Shown piece after piece: positions 21,717-31,499 of a stretch of 64,000 bases of DNA. The notes beneath the pieces were generated by a model that saw only the letters and a program-made list of their open reading frames with translations, had not been told where the DNA came from and did not search any database. Position 1 is the first letter of the stretch. Each line of letters opens with the position of its first letter. The stretch is from Symbiodinium natans. Lineage: Eukaryota > Sar > Dinophyceae > Suessiales > Symbiodiniaceae. Made by a program: the position numbers and the translations under genes. The stretch lies in the NCBI GenBank assembly GCA_905221605.1, contig CAJNDS010000394.1:1-64000 (forward strand). Reading direction: 5' to 3'.

Positions 21717-22412
21717 GCTCTCTTGGGGTGGCATCGAATGGAGATTTGGAACCGCCTTTTGGGTGCCTGCTGTGGTCCTGGGCTGCCAGGTGTGGCTTGG
21801 AGCATTTTCCTCTTTTTGTTCCTCTGCCATACTCGTCAGCCAGAAGGTGGAGATCCGGGCACCTGCCCTACCCTCAGCGTCCAGCTCATGAGCCCTTGGT
21901 CCGAGATGTAGCTCCAACACTGGAATAGGGAGGAAAAATACTCAATGTGATGCTAAAAAAGCAGCAACAGGGAATGAAGACACAAGAGCGGTAGTAGATT
22001 CATGCACCAAGTGGTAAACACTGGCCATGTGCCGAGATGCAAAGCCTGCAACGCTTGCACAACTTGCGCTTCTATCCTGGGCGGCGGCGATTTAGGAGTT
22101 CTTGCCGATTCAGCAGGGCTTGCTCGAGTTGGGAAGATTGTTGCGAAAGTTTTTTACGTGGCTTTTTTGGCGGTCCTTGTATACGACGTACGCGAGGACT
22201 TCGAACAACCCCAGAAGACCCTCCACCCCCTCGCCCCGATTTCCATCCGAGACCTCCGCAGTCCCCATACCCCCCGCAACACCGGCGCCTAGAGGAGAAA
22301 GGACATGCCGTTCTGGGTGATGCTCTAAACTGTGCGACTATGGGCCCTAAAGATACTCCAAGACGATGACCGGAACAGAAGTGTGCGACAAGGCCGATAA
22401 TTCGTCTCTAGC

Positions 22413-24066
22413 CTGAAAAAATCTCCAAGGCTCTGCGGCGGGTGGGCCACGAGAATTCCGGAGCTTTGCAGCGAAGTGGATTCGGACGTCTCGAAACCAA
22501 ACTCCACAACCAGCGCATCGCCCTGGCCATCAACACAAGTCCTAACAAAGCTCCGCAGAACCCCATATGTACCGGCCTTTGATGCTTTAGGGTTTAGGGT
22601 TTAGGGTTTAGGGGTTAGGGGTGCCTCCAAGGCCCTTGAACCCCGAGGCTCGAATGGAGTGAATGCTTCTGCCTCGAAATCAGGGGACCCCCGTGCCCCG
22701 TGCCTTGGTCAGCTCTGCAGCCCGGCGGTAGAAGGGCGCGGGGTCGACGCCATCCAGCAATGGGTACCACACCACGCAGCAGGCTTCCTTGAGTGGAAGG
22801 CGTGGGGGGGACTGAGGGCTTGCAAGGGTTGATAAGGGCCTATAAGGGTTTGCTGGACACCACCGTCCCCCTTGACCAGGCCTTCGGCTTCCCTTCATGA
22901 AGCCGAAACCTGAGCCTGACCTCTAGCGAAGTCAGCCCCAGGAAGCCTTCATAAAGAGAGCACCTCATAACTGTCAGAATTGGCCACCTCCAGGTAAACC
23001 GGTAATCTGGACCTTGACATGCTTTGGGGGCTCGCTGCCGCCATGTTTCATGTGCCTGCTCCAGCAAAAGCAAGTTGCAAGCCATAGAGACATCGTAGGG
23101 CTCCTGTGCGTGGATATTTCTCGGAAAATCCCCCCGCATCCTCCCCGTGGTGGAGAATTCTCGTGTGTGCGTCTTCAGACCTGAAGCATCTGAGGCCATT
23201 TGATTCTCTTGAAGCTGAGCGTCGTATGGCGGATCCGTGAAGATGAGCCTTCTTGGAGGAAGCAAGGCATCGGAAAGGTTGTCCAGGATCCAGGCATATG
23301 AATTCGCGCAGCGCAGCTCCACTCCAGACGTGTCCAGGCCGCGTAAGCCCCTCTCTAGGTCTGCAAAGGTGGGCTCCTGGGCGCACCAGCGCCAACAAAC
23401 GCCAACAAGAAATTGTGAGAAGCTACGAGCTAACGGCCAAGCCAGGCTTCAGAGAGCTCGAAGAAGAGGCCGTGGTCTTGGGGCCGAAGCCAGTGTAGCG
23501 CAATGGCCGGCGAGCCGAGATACTGCCGCAGCGCCCCTGGGCAGGAATCTGGCTGAGACTCTGGACCCCAAACTGGGAAAGGAATTTGCGAAATCCTCGC
23601 TCGAGCCTTCGTTGCCCTGGAACCCGCGCTGCGTCCGATGGAAGGCATCCAAAACGCCATCGGAGGAAGACAGGTGCTCCCCCAGGCGCCTCATGCTGAA
23701 CACTGGAGCTGGAATGAGCCTTCCTGAACTGCCGAAGGGACTATATTTTTTTACAGCGGAGAGGCTGAACTCCCCACTTGGAGGTGTGTTTGAGCATTGG
23801 AACTTCCGCGGTGAGGTCGTACACACCTGCAAATGCAATCGCCGTGAGATTCAGTGAGCCTCTGCAGAAAGAAGCATAAAGAATCCCGACTTGACGTTGA
23901 CTTGAGTCGAGTGGCCTCTGCCAGCATGTGTGTCGATGAATGCAAAGGGGCTACCGTCTCTGACCATATGCTGCAGTAGGAGAATCAGTACCTCAGCGTT
24001 CCGGGTTGGGCCGGAATCCCCCAAAGAACTCCAGAAGCCTGCCCCTTTCTGTCCATGGGCGAGCAT
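22413..24066 (-). CDS. rlmJ: RlmJ-type 23S rRNA adenine-N6 methyltransferase, eight exons
   Basis: Eight minus-strand exons: start near 24,066 to 23,916; 23,826-23,758; 23,689-23,628; 23,536-23,448; 23,376-23,221; 23,103-23,056; 22,787-22,704; 22,522-22,413. Joined, they follow bacterial RlmJ block by block: NAEVL, AFIDTHAGRG-VYDL (SAM motif I), W-GV-PL, LRQYLGSPAIALHWLRPQD, FFELSE, LIFTDPPYD (catalytic DPPY), VVWYPLL, VVEFGF and SSGILVAHPPQSLGDFF. Bacterial RlmJ methylates N6 of A2030 in 23S rRNA using SAM; all landmark residues are kept, so it should be active. In a eukaryote the likely substrate is plastid or mitochondrial large-subunit rRNA (inference). All seven inferred introns, and the donor after the last exon, are GC-AG. 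The bacterial protein has ~280 residues; the last ~25 are not located, and an N-terminal exon with a targeting peptide may lie upstream. The start codon is uncertain. Confidence 0.87.
22586..22622 (+). repeat. TTTAGGG telomere-like tract inside an intron
   Basis: Four to five units, lying in the intron between exons ending at 22,704 and starting at 22,522 of the methyltransferase gene. Confidence 0.93.
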
Positions 24067-24089
24067 GGCATCGTGAATATCAGGATTGA

Positions 24090-27000
24090 GGGTGCGAGAG
24101 CCAAGTTACCAAGTGCTTGAAGCAGTCCACTGAACTTCCCGCTTGCACTGAATGATCGTAGGCAGCGATTGCAAAGCCCCCGCTGGACCTGAGCTCTAGG
24201 CTCAAGCCATAAGCCGAAACCTGTAGTAAGTTAGTAAAAACCCGAGCCCAACAGTACACTTGGTCCTGACCAGCCCCCAAAAAACCAGGGAACTGCAGCG
24301 CCGATCGCATGAGCTCGCCGACGATGGGCCACTGTCCTGCGCCGGAGCAGGCCTCGATGGCGGCGTTGAAGCTGACCGCATCCGGTTGCCTCGACTCAGC
24401 ATTTTTTTGAGCATGACCATGACAAGGTGATCTCATACAGTACTCGGTACTCGGAACCAGCGTCAACGACTCTCCGTGTTTCAGCAAGCTACGAGTAAGT
24501 ATATGTAGAGGAAGATACAGTACATCACCCATGGCAAGCTTCGTTTCAGCAATGCGGCCGAGGGGCAAAGTTCTCTGCACCAGCAGGGACAAGACAGCCA
24601 AGGCATGCTCCCAACGCATGCCCTTCTCACAGGCACTCATTGCGGAGCTGCATGTGAGCCTGACGCTGCAGATTCCAGAGGCTTGACTCAGACAGAATGG
24701 ACTGCGTACCCGATGAGTTCCAGCCGGGAAGCACATCAAGCTGCACGCCTTCCGACTCCATTGCATTGAGAACCGTGAGGGCCTTGGGCAGCTTTCACTA
24801 GTTGAAAGTTCGCCGAAGCACAGCGCCAGCCACGACCAGCAGGCACGGACCGCTTAAGGCCGCAGCGTGCTCCCAGCAACCGATGTTCTCCATAGCACTT
24901 AGCGCTGCATTGTAGACAGCCCTCAGTTGTCAACCGCGTCGCTTTGAAGAATGTTCTTTGACCGATCTACGAATTTCAGAAGCCAACTGGCTGAACTACA
25001 ATTGCTGCAACACGGAGACCGTCCAATATCCCCCTCCCGTCCCCCCATGCCCCCATGGGTCACAAGCCAGGTGGCGTGCTGGCATCTGACCCAGACCGGA
25101 ACTCGGTCAGAAGCATCAGCGCAACCTCCCAGCAGGCTGCAACCGCTGTTGCGGTCAAGGCTGAAGTGTGGGTTGCGACCTGGGCATTACAGAAAGGTGG
25201 ACTTGGCATACTTAAACATTCGGAATCCCATTCACAATAGCTTGGCAGGAGATCCGTTCACAATGCTGCTACCGCTGCACCGAGCGCTCGACACTTTGCC
25301 GGATCCGTGAAGCCTGCCTGGAAGGATGGCACACGACATGGCAAGGCAACAATCCAGCAGGTATCCTCTCAGATTCTCACCCGTTTCTAACCAGTGAAAG
25401 TAAGTTTCGATGCCCAGGGACATACGCGCCAGGAGGGCCAGGCCAGCAGCCCAATGCCCCGAGCCAGCGCAGGCGTTCATGGCAGCGTTGCAGCTGATGG
25501 TATCCAACCGCAGGCCTCTGCAAGTCTGTGGCCAGAGGAGTAACATCGGAGGCTTTAACATAGGCCCCCCCTCCCCCCAAAACCCCTCTAAGAGGACCTC
25601 GGCACTCCGCCATTTCCAGAAGCACCAGGGCCATGGCCCAACCGCCCTCGTTCCGGAGCGCGTCGATGGCAATGGTGTGGCTGACTATGCCAAAGTCGTT
25701 GGGGCCAGCTAAAGCCTTGGGTGCGTTGCTGCGGTCAGGCTGGACGCGCAGCAAAAGCATCGAACACAACTCGGTTTTGAGGCCGTGAGACACTCACGCA
25801 TTGTTCCCACTGCGCCGCTGTGCTGCAGGCCACCAGGACGGCTTGGTACGTCAGCTCGTTGCTCTGCAAGGCTTTGCGTGTGCAGTCCTCTGGCAGTTGC
25901 AACGGGAGATCACACGTCCCGCCGCGAAGGATTTAGCTGCTTGGAACCTTGTGCCTGCAGTGGTGGCAACTACCGTGTGGCGAGTCAATCACAAATTCGC
26001 CTCGGCTTCCTGCCGAGAAGCGTCTGGAACAAGCAGACCCGGATCGGGCCTCCTTCCCCCTAACCCAACCCTTCCCCCCTGCCAAATTTTCTGACGCCAC
26101 CCCCCCCCCCCCCGTGGAGGGTCCCGCCTGTCGGTGCCTCCTACAGGGGAGTACCCATCCCCCCCCACACCCCCCCCCAACCCCCCCCCTTACCCCCCCC
26201 CCACCCCCCCCCCCACCCCACCCCCCCCCCCCCCACCCCCACCCCCCCCCCCCACCACCCCCCCCCCCCCCCCCCCCCCCTTTAACCTCTCTGCCCTTCC
26301 TTTTGCAAAACCCTCTTTCCTCCTTTCCTGTGCTGGGGCCGGCCCGGCTGCCGAGGCGGCGCGCGCAAGCGTTTACAATTATAGACAGCGAATCGAAGGC
26401 GGTGCCGGTGGTGCCCTCGGGAAAGGAAAGCACAAACCGAGACGGTTCTCGCAGCCCTCACAGCAGCCACGCGCAAGAACTCTCCTCATTTTGGGGCCCT
26501 CTGCAAAGGGAAGGCACGAAACGACGAGGGACTTTACACCCTACATGACCCTATAGAGCTCGGGGCACCCGGCCGACGGAACCCACCCCTTTGAGGAACC
26601 GTTCCAATTACAACAGCCGCTCGCGCTCAACTGACGAACCAGACAGGAACATCACCGTGCAAGATCTGCAAGCACACCGTCCTCAAGCATGGCAATGACG
26701 CGCTGCCACTGAGATTGGCTGCCACATGCTTTCATGGCCGTGTTCTGGCTGGCGATGTCAGGCATTGCATCTGGTTCAATGTCGCCCAACACGTGGATGG
26801 CGTACTGCCACTGACCAGCCTCAGAGGCAACAGGACACAAAGACCCCAAACACAAGAAGAGCGCCTGTTTGGAGTTTAGAGGGCACTGCCGGATAGGATG
26901 GGGCACCCATCCATGCCGGCCCTGGCTGCACCTCTGACTCAGCCAAGCCGCATGGTGGCATGCCAAGATGGCGGCATTGAAGCCTGAAGCAAGCGCTGTT

Positions 27001-30000
27001 CAAGTCAAGTAACCCTCCAGAAATCATCAGCCTTGCCAAGCGAAGTAGGACTTTTATTGAAGTAGGCTTTGCTTGCTCGTATCCCCCAAAGGACAGCCTT
27101 TATGTACAGTCACCAATTAGTTAAAGGAATCATACATAATTGCCCTACCTCACATGCAGAATGCAGACATGCCGTCAAGGCGCATACCACACTCAGAGCA
27201 ACCGGTGGAAGCCCGCGCCTCATCAAACTCACGAGGTCACATCTTTGTTGCACTTTATGAGTCCTGAAAATGGTGCTTTCAATGTTCTTCCAGCCTGCAC
27301 TCTGCTAGCATGGACAAAGCCCTGTCCCAGGATGCAGAGTTTGCAAACCTCAGACAACGCAGCAACTCGCAACCATGGCGGCACGACGCTCAGTACGGTC
27401 CCCAAGCGGCAAGAAAGCTGGGGCAGGGAACGCCGTGATCACTGCACCCATTGTCACGGAGTTGGGTGTCGTAGATGTCTCTTGCATCCGTGCCTTTGGG
27501 CGCTGTGGAGCTAGCTGCTGCCTCCACTACAGAAGACACCAGGATGCATTCGAGAGTCCATTATGCTCAGGGCCAGGTCCCATCGCCCGACTTTCGCACA
27601 AGCTGACACCGCCGCTGTGTGCGAAAACACGCTCCTCGCAAGGCAGTGCGTGGTGGTGGCTGCTACATTGTAGCTGAAACCCTACACCCTACACCCTCCA
27701 CCCTAAACCCTAAATCAACCCTAAACCTTGTCGTCCTCCGGGCACTGTGGTGAGGCATGTCCGCAAAGAGCGCAAGAGCATGCTGCCAACGCCCGGCTTT
27801 GCCACACGCAGAGATGGCAGTTCCGCAAGTCGTGTCGTCCTTGCAAGCCTAAACCCTATGAGCACCAGGAAGCCGAAACCCATCTAGGTACCAGAAAGGC
27901 AAGAGTGTTTTGTGTTGCTGTCGTGGGTTTTTTGCTGTCGTGGCGCGCCACAACAACAAAACAGGCCAAAAGAATGTGCGTTCACAACTAACCCCGGCCC
28001 CCCACCTAAGAATTCAACAAATATACTTGTCAGAAACCCATCGGGGGATCTTTATGCCATTTAATACCCCTTGAATGACTTTCTCATATTGCTGAGGCTC
28101 CGGTCGAAGTTGCATGAGGATCATGTCATGCAGCAGCTGCAATGAGGCATCCCACCTACAAGTCACAGCAAACAAGCGCGCTGCAAGGTCACCGATTTTT
28201 TGGTTTGAGGGTGTGGCTTTGGGTTCGGGGGTTTAAGGGCGCAAGGTTTTCGGGCTCGCGCTGCCTCTCTCTTGAGGGTGCGAGTGTTGAGAGTTTCGTG
28301 ACAATGAAGTTTCATCGTCAGTACGCAAGACAATGACGACATGCTCGTTCTGAAACTTGCATTAGTACTGTTAAAATGTTCAAAAAAAACTTGTACGGGT
28401 AATGAGTCACCTTGCTGCAAAAAAAAAACTAAACATTTCGGGATCCCCATGAAAGCCCCCTATGTTTGGCTTCCGGCCTGTCTCCACCCTCGCAGGCATT
28501 CAGGACGCAGTTCAGGCAATGCAGGTCTCTTTCAACGCCTCTCGGGTTGAGGCTCCGGCTCTCCAAGCTCAAAATCTCTTCAAAGAGTCGCCCCACAGCC
28601 AAAGCAGGCCCGGTGATGAAGCAGTCTCTTACTCGATGGCCCTACCTTTGCCCTGCATGTGGTCTAGCACTTCCAACGCCGCCTGCGACACGGCCCAGCA
28701 CAGCTCAGCACAGCTCGGCGGACTGACATGCACCCATGCACTTTCCAACATACTGCCCGGACAATCGACCTGCCACTGGATGCGGCGGCCGCAGGCCTTA
28801 ATGATGCCCGTGTACGTAACCACGTCCTGAAGTTCAAGGGGCTTTGGGAGAGTTGGTAGAGCGTGAGGATGGATGTGGGTGGACTGACAGACCATAGCCC
28901 ACCTGCAGGACAGAGGCCTCCTGCATCTGCTGAAGAATTGCGACTGCCACTTCCCAGTTGTCTGCCTCTAGTGGCTTCGCGGCTTAGCAGATGCGCAATC
29001 ATCATGAGAATGCCAATCACATTCTCGCTGGGGTACGCTAGCAGCAATGGCAGCATTGAAGCTTATTGCATCCGCCCGCAAGCTCTGCTGCAGGTCAGCC
29101 AAAAGCGCGATTGCAACAGCCCACTCTTGGCACGAGCGAATGGCCTGGGCGGTCGATTCCACCCAGAGACCTAAACGCTAAACCTCAAACCAAACCAGCA
29201 CGATCGGATTATGTATTGATACATACGTACATGCGTACATACGTACATACGTACATACGTACATACGTACATGCATACATACATACATACACAAATGTAC
29301 AATATGCATATGCATATACGCATACACAGATGACACATACATGTCATGTCAATCAAAACGACGAACAGCGAAGGCCGCTTTCAAGCCAGTGGCAGAGTTG
29401 AGAACCACCACGTTCGGCTGAAGTTGACAGGAGGCCATGTCTTCCAAAGCCCTCAACACCCAGACCTTGGTTGTGAGCAACCACTGGGAGGTTGAGGGCT
29501 TTAGAGGCTTTAGAAAATCGTTCGTATAATTATATTAGGAACTATATTTAAAGGGCCTTTGCCTTTGGTGATTTAGGCTCTTACGCTGCTTTTGGTTGAT
29601 TTTCTTGAGGGGGGGGGGAGGGGGGTGAAGGGATTTTGTCTTGGGGCTTGGGGGCGCTCAGGGACGTTTAAGGGAATTTGATGGTCTAGAGTTTTGGCTT
29701 CAGGGTCTTCAGGAGGCTGTAATGCTTTCTGTTTCCGGCATGTTGCTTTAGGGGCGTGAGGGCGCTAGGCCCACTAATCTCCGAACAGCCAGAAAACATG
29801 AACTGAAGTTCTCGTGAGCTATCAGGTTGAAGCTGACTATGGTTAGTGCAACCCTCCGGCGTGTGATACAGTATGTTTCATTTCCCGGGTTGTTTTGTCA
29901 TAGGCCAGGCTCTGTCGTACACATTCTTCTGGCCGTCCGAAGCTTCGGCGAAGCAGTTGCGATGAGCTGAAGCTTTGAGGCTCGAGAATCTCGTGGTGAC

Positions 30001-30560
30001 GATACCATGGTGGGTTCGAATGTACGATGCCTTACGGTGCTTCCGAGGCACCCACTGCGCATCGGCGGCAAGCGCCGACACGGTGCTTCCGTAGCTCACG
30101 ACACTCGCCTCGAGGCCGCTGCGCATCATGGCAGCGTGCAGCCCTGGCTCGAGATCCCAACGGCACTGGGTTGGGGATGTACAAGTACGATCTAGGATGG
30201 CTTAGCATAGTGTAGGGATGTGATGATGTCAGGGACGCATGCTACAGTACTGCGCTGCTGTGAGGGCAGTGGGGCGCCTAAAGCAATCTGCCATCGCCCA
30301 CCGCCCTTGCAGGCTGTGATGCAGCTGGTCCACGCGGCGATGGCGCATGGGTGGCCCTCTGCCTGGCAGAGCCGGCCCAGTGCCTGGACGAGGCGGAGCC
30401 CTCATCGGCAGCGCATGACCATGCGAGTTTAGAACCAAGCACTGCAAGATACTGCACAGTTGCAATTGCCACGCCTGCTGCCATGCACGCTTTTGTCCCA
30501 AGGTGGTGATTCCAGAGATTGTGGCCTGTGCGACAGCCAAGCCTCGTGAGCCTATCTTAT
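24090..30560 (-). CDS. Pentatricopeptide-repeat (PPR) protein, many exons
   Basis: More than twenty minus-strand segments carry the PPR signature, helix A xxNAAIxAC followed by helix B WxxALxLLxxM. PPR proteins bind single-stranded RNA, mostly in plastids and mitochondria, for editing, processing or translation. Motifs are spread over ~6.4 kb with short introns, one motif or less per exon, and share one strand and spacing, so I treat them as one gene; two neighbouring genes are also possible. Some motifs are weak (for example a missing WxxAL), and no start, stop or DYW-type editing domain was found, so partial decay cannot be excluded. The next gene downstream is the methyltransferase on the same strand. 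Motif groups are listed separately. Confidence 0.75.
24100..24920 (-). CDS. PPR motifs, group 1
   Basis: AVYNAALSAMENIGCWEHAA near 24,915; LTCSSAMSACEKGMRWEHAL near 24,660; PDAVSFNAAIEACSGAGQWP near 24,390; FAIAAYDHSVQAGSSVDCF near 24,180. Four motifs with the intervals expected for separate exons. Confidence 0.78.
25400..25880 (-). CDS. PPR motifs, group 2
   Basis: LTYQAVLVACSTAAQWEQCV near 25,860-25,800; FGIVSHTIAIDALRNEGGWA then MALVLLEMAE near 25,710-25,610; LDTISCNAAMNACAGSGHWA then LALLARM near 25,520-25,420. Confidence 0.78.
26092..26282. repeat. Poly(C)-dominated tract
   Basis: About 190 bp of C runs broken by single A, T or short AACC/ACCC words, strongly strand-asymmetric. It lies between PPR motif groups, so in an intron of a minus-strand gene, where the transcript would be G-rich. 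Open frames here encode only Gly or Pro runs. Confidence 0.95.
26670..27010 (-). CDS. PPR motifs, group 3
   Basis: SGFNAAILACHHAAWLSQ near 27,000-26,945; SEAGQWQYAIHVLGDIEPDA near 26,826; DIASQNTAMKACGSQSQWQR then VIAMLEDG to 26,670. Confidence 0.75.
27390..27855 (-). CDS. PPR motifs, group 4
   Basis: CGTAISACGKAGRWQHALAL then FADM (27,850-27,735) is the best-preserved motif in the gene. AAVSACAKVGRWDLALSIMD lies at about 27,610-27,550, and a weaker SVTMGAVITAF near 27,455. A short CCCTAAA tract separates the first two. Confidence 0.78.
27676..27728 (-). repeat. CCCTAAA telomere-like tract, diverged
   Basis: About seven units including CCCTACA and CCCTCCA variants. Confidence 0.85.
28480..29470 (-). 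CDS. PPR motifs, group 5
   Basis: ALEDMASCQLQPNVVVLNSA near 29,450-29,390; WAVAIALLADLQQSLRADAI then SFNAAIAAS (29,120-29,030); WEVAVAILQQMQEASVLQ near 28,960-28,900; DVVTYTGIIKACGRRIQWQ (28,830-28,775); ALEVLDHMQGKG (28,685-28,640); DLHCLNCVLNACEGG near 28,530. Confidence 0.76.
29215..29335. repeat. (TACG)n/(TACA)n tetranucleotide repeat
   Basis: ACGTACAT units from 29,221 to 29,270, then ACAT units to about 29,293 and a looser GCATATGCATATAC stretch. Lies between two PPR motifs. Confidence 0.93.
30035..30560 (-). CDS. PPR motifs, group 6 (most upstream seen)
   Basis: VAQATISGITTLGQKRAWQQ near 30,535-30,475; AIAAWTSCITACKGGGRWQI near 30,345-30,285; ASVVSYGSTVSALAADAQW near 30,110-30,050. 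A weaker GDWRAALNM near 30,735 may be another helix B. Confidence 0.7.
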
Positions 30561-30739
30561 CCAACCCTTGGCCGTGTCTGATTCTCATCTTTGGACAGCC
30601 TGTATGTCCGTCGGCTGATGGCTGGAGAGCATCGCAGCATCGCAAATGTGGAGCAATCTTCGCGCGCAGGGACGACGTCATATGGAGCCGAAACTTGCGG
30701 CTTCGCGCTTTCCATGTTCAATGCTGCACGCCAGTCTCC

Positions 30740-31490
30740 CGGTAAACTGCTCGACCCTCGATTTGGGAAAAACTGCAAAGCACACATCGAGGTCGCGGCT
30801 GGGCGAGATCTTTCCGGCTGAGGCGTCGATAGCGGGAGGCCGCCAAAACAAAACAGGAGCCTTTGAGTGATGATCCTACCAGGTCCTAAGATGCGTTCCC
30901 ACCGCGCAGCCAACTTAGCCAACTTAGCCTCTCTGCGGGAGGGACTGCTGCTGAAATCTGTGAGCCACATGCACCGCCGAACATGGTCTACCAACGCGAC
31001 CTAGGGCTGTCCGACAGGGTCGACGGGCTACTACAGGGAGTGCAGATGGTCATCACAGCCTGGGGAGTCCTAGTGAAGGTCCTACTTGTAGTGGATTTCG
31101 GGACGGACGGCCACCTCGGACTCTTTGGCTTCGGGAGGCTTAAGGCTTAAGGGCTCTGACACCAAGCACATCTTGTACGCAGCTGTTCATCTTCGCTGCA
31201 TCCCAGACTTACTACCGTGAGACACAAGAGTTCCCAAACTCAGCGCCCCCGGCTTCTTGGACAAAAAACTAAAGCTACTAAGTGAGTCTTGCCCATCATT
31301 GCAGGCTATGGCTCTCACGTCCGCGACCACCTCAGAATCCAAATCCGAATATCCTCCGGGAGTCGTCTCAGTGGGTTGGACGGCAGCTGCTTCTCTGTGG
31401 CCTTCTCCGGTAGGTCTGCTACCTCGGCAGGGCCCAGAGCTGTTAGAGAGCCACGCTTTAGTGGTTCCATGTGCCCAGAGAAGAAACCCC
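30740..31490. other. Intergenic or unresolved stretch between PPR and ORC4
   Basis: No repeat or domain recognised. Probably holds the 5' end of the PPR gene and the 3' end of ORC4. Confidence 0.35.
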
Positions 31491-31499
31491 CCCCCCTCT

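Noticed and set aside
23048-23398. DPPY motif as a restriction-modification DNA methyltransferase
   Set aside because: The surrounding exons match RlmJ from motif I through the C-terminal SGILVAHPP block, not a DNA methylase.
25933-26556. Gly-rich or Pro-rich frames of 140-200 codons
   Set aside because: Produced by the poly(C) tract; flanks contain PPR coding on the minus strand in another frame.
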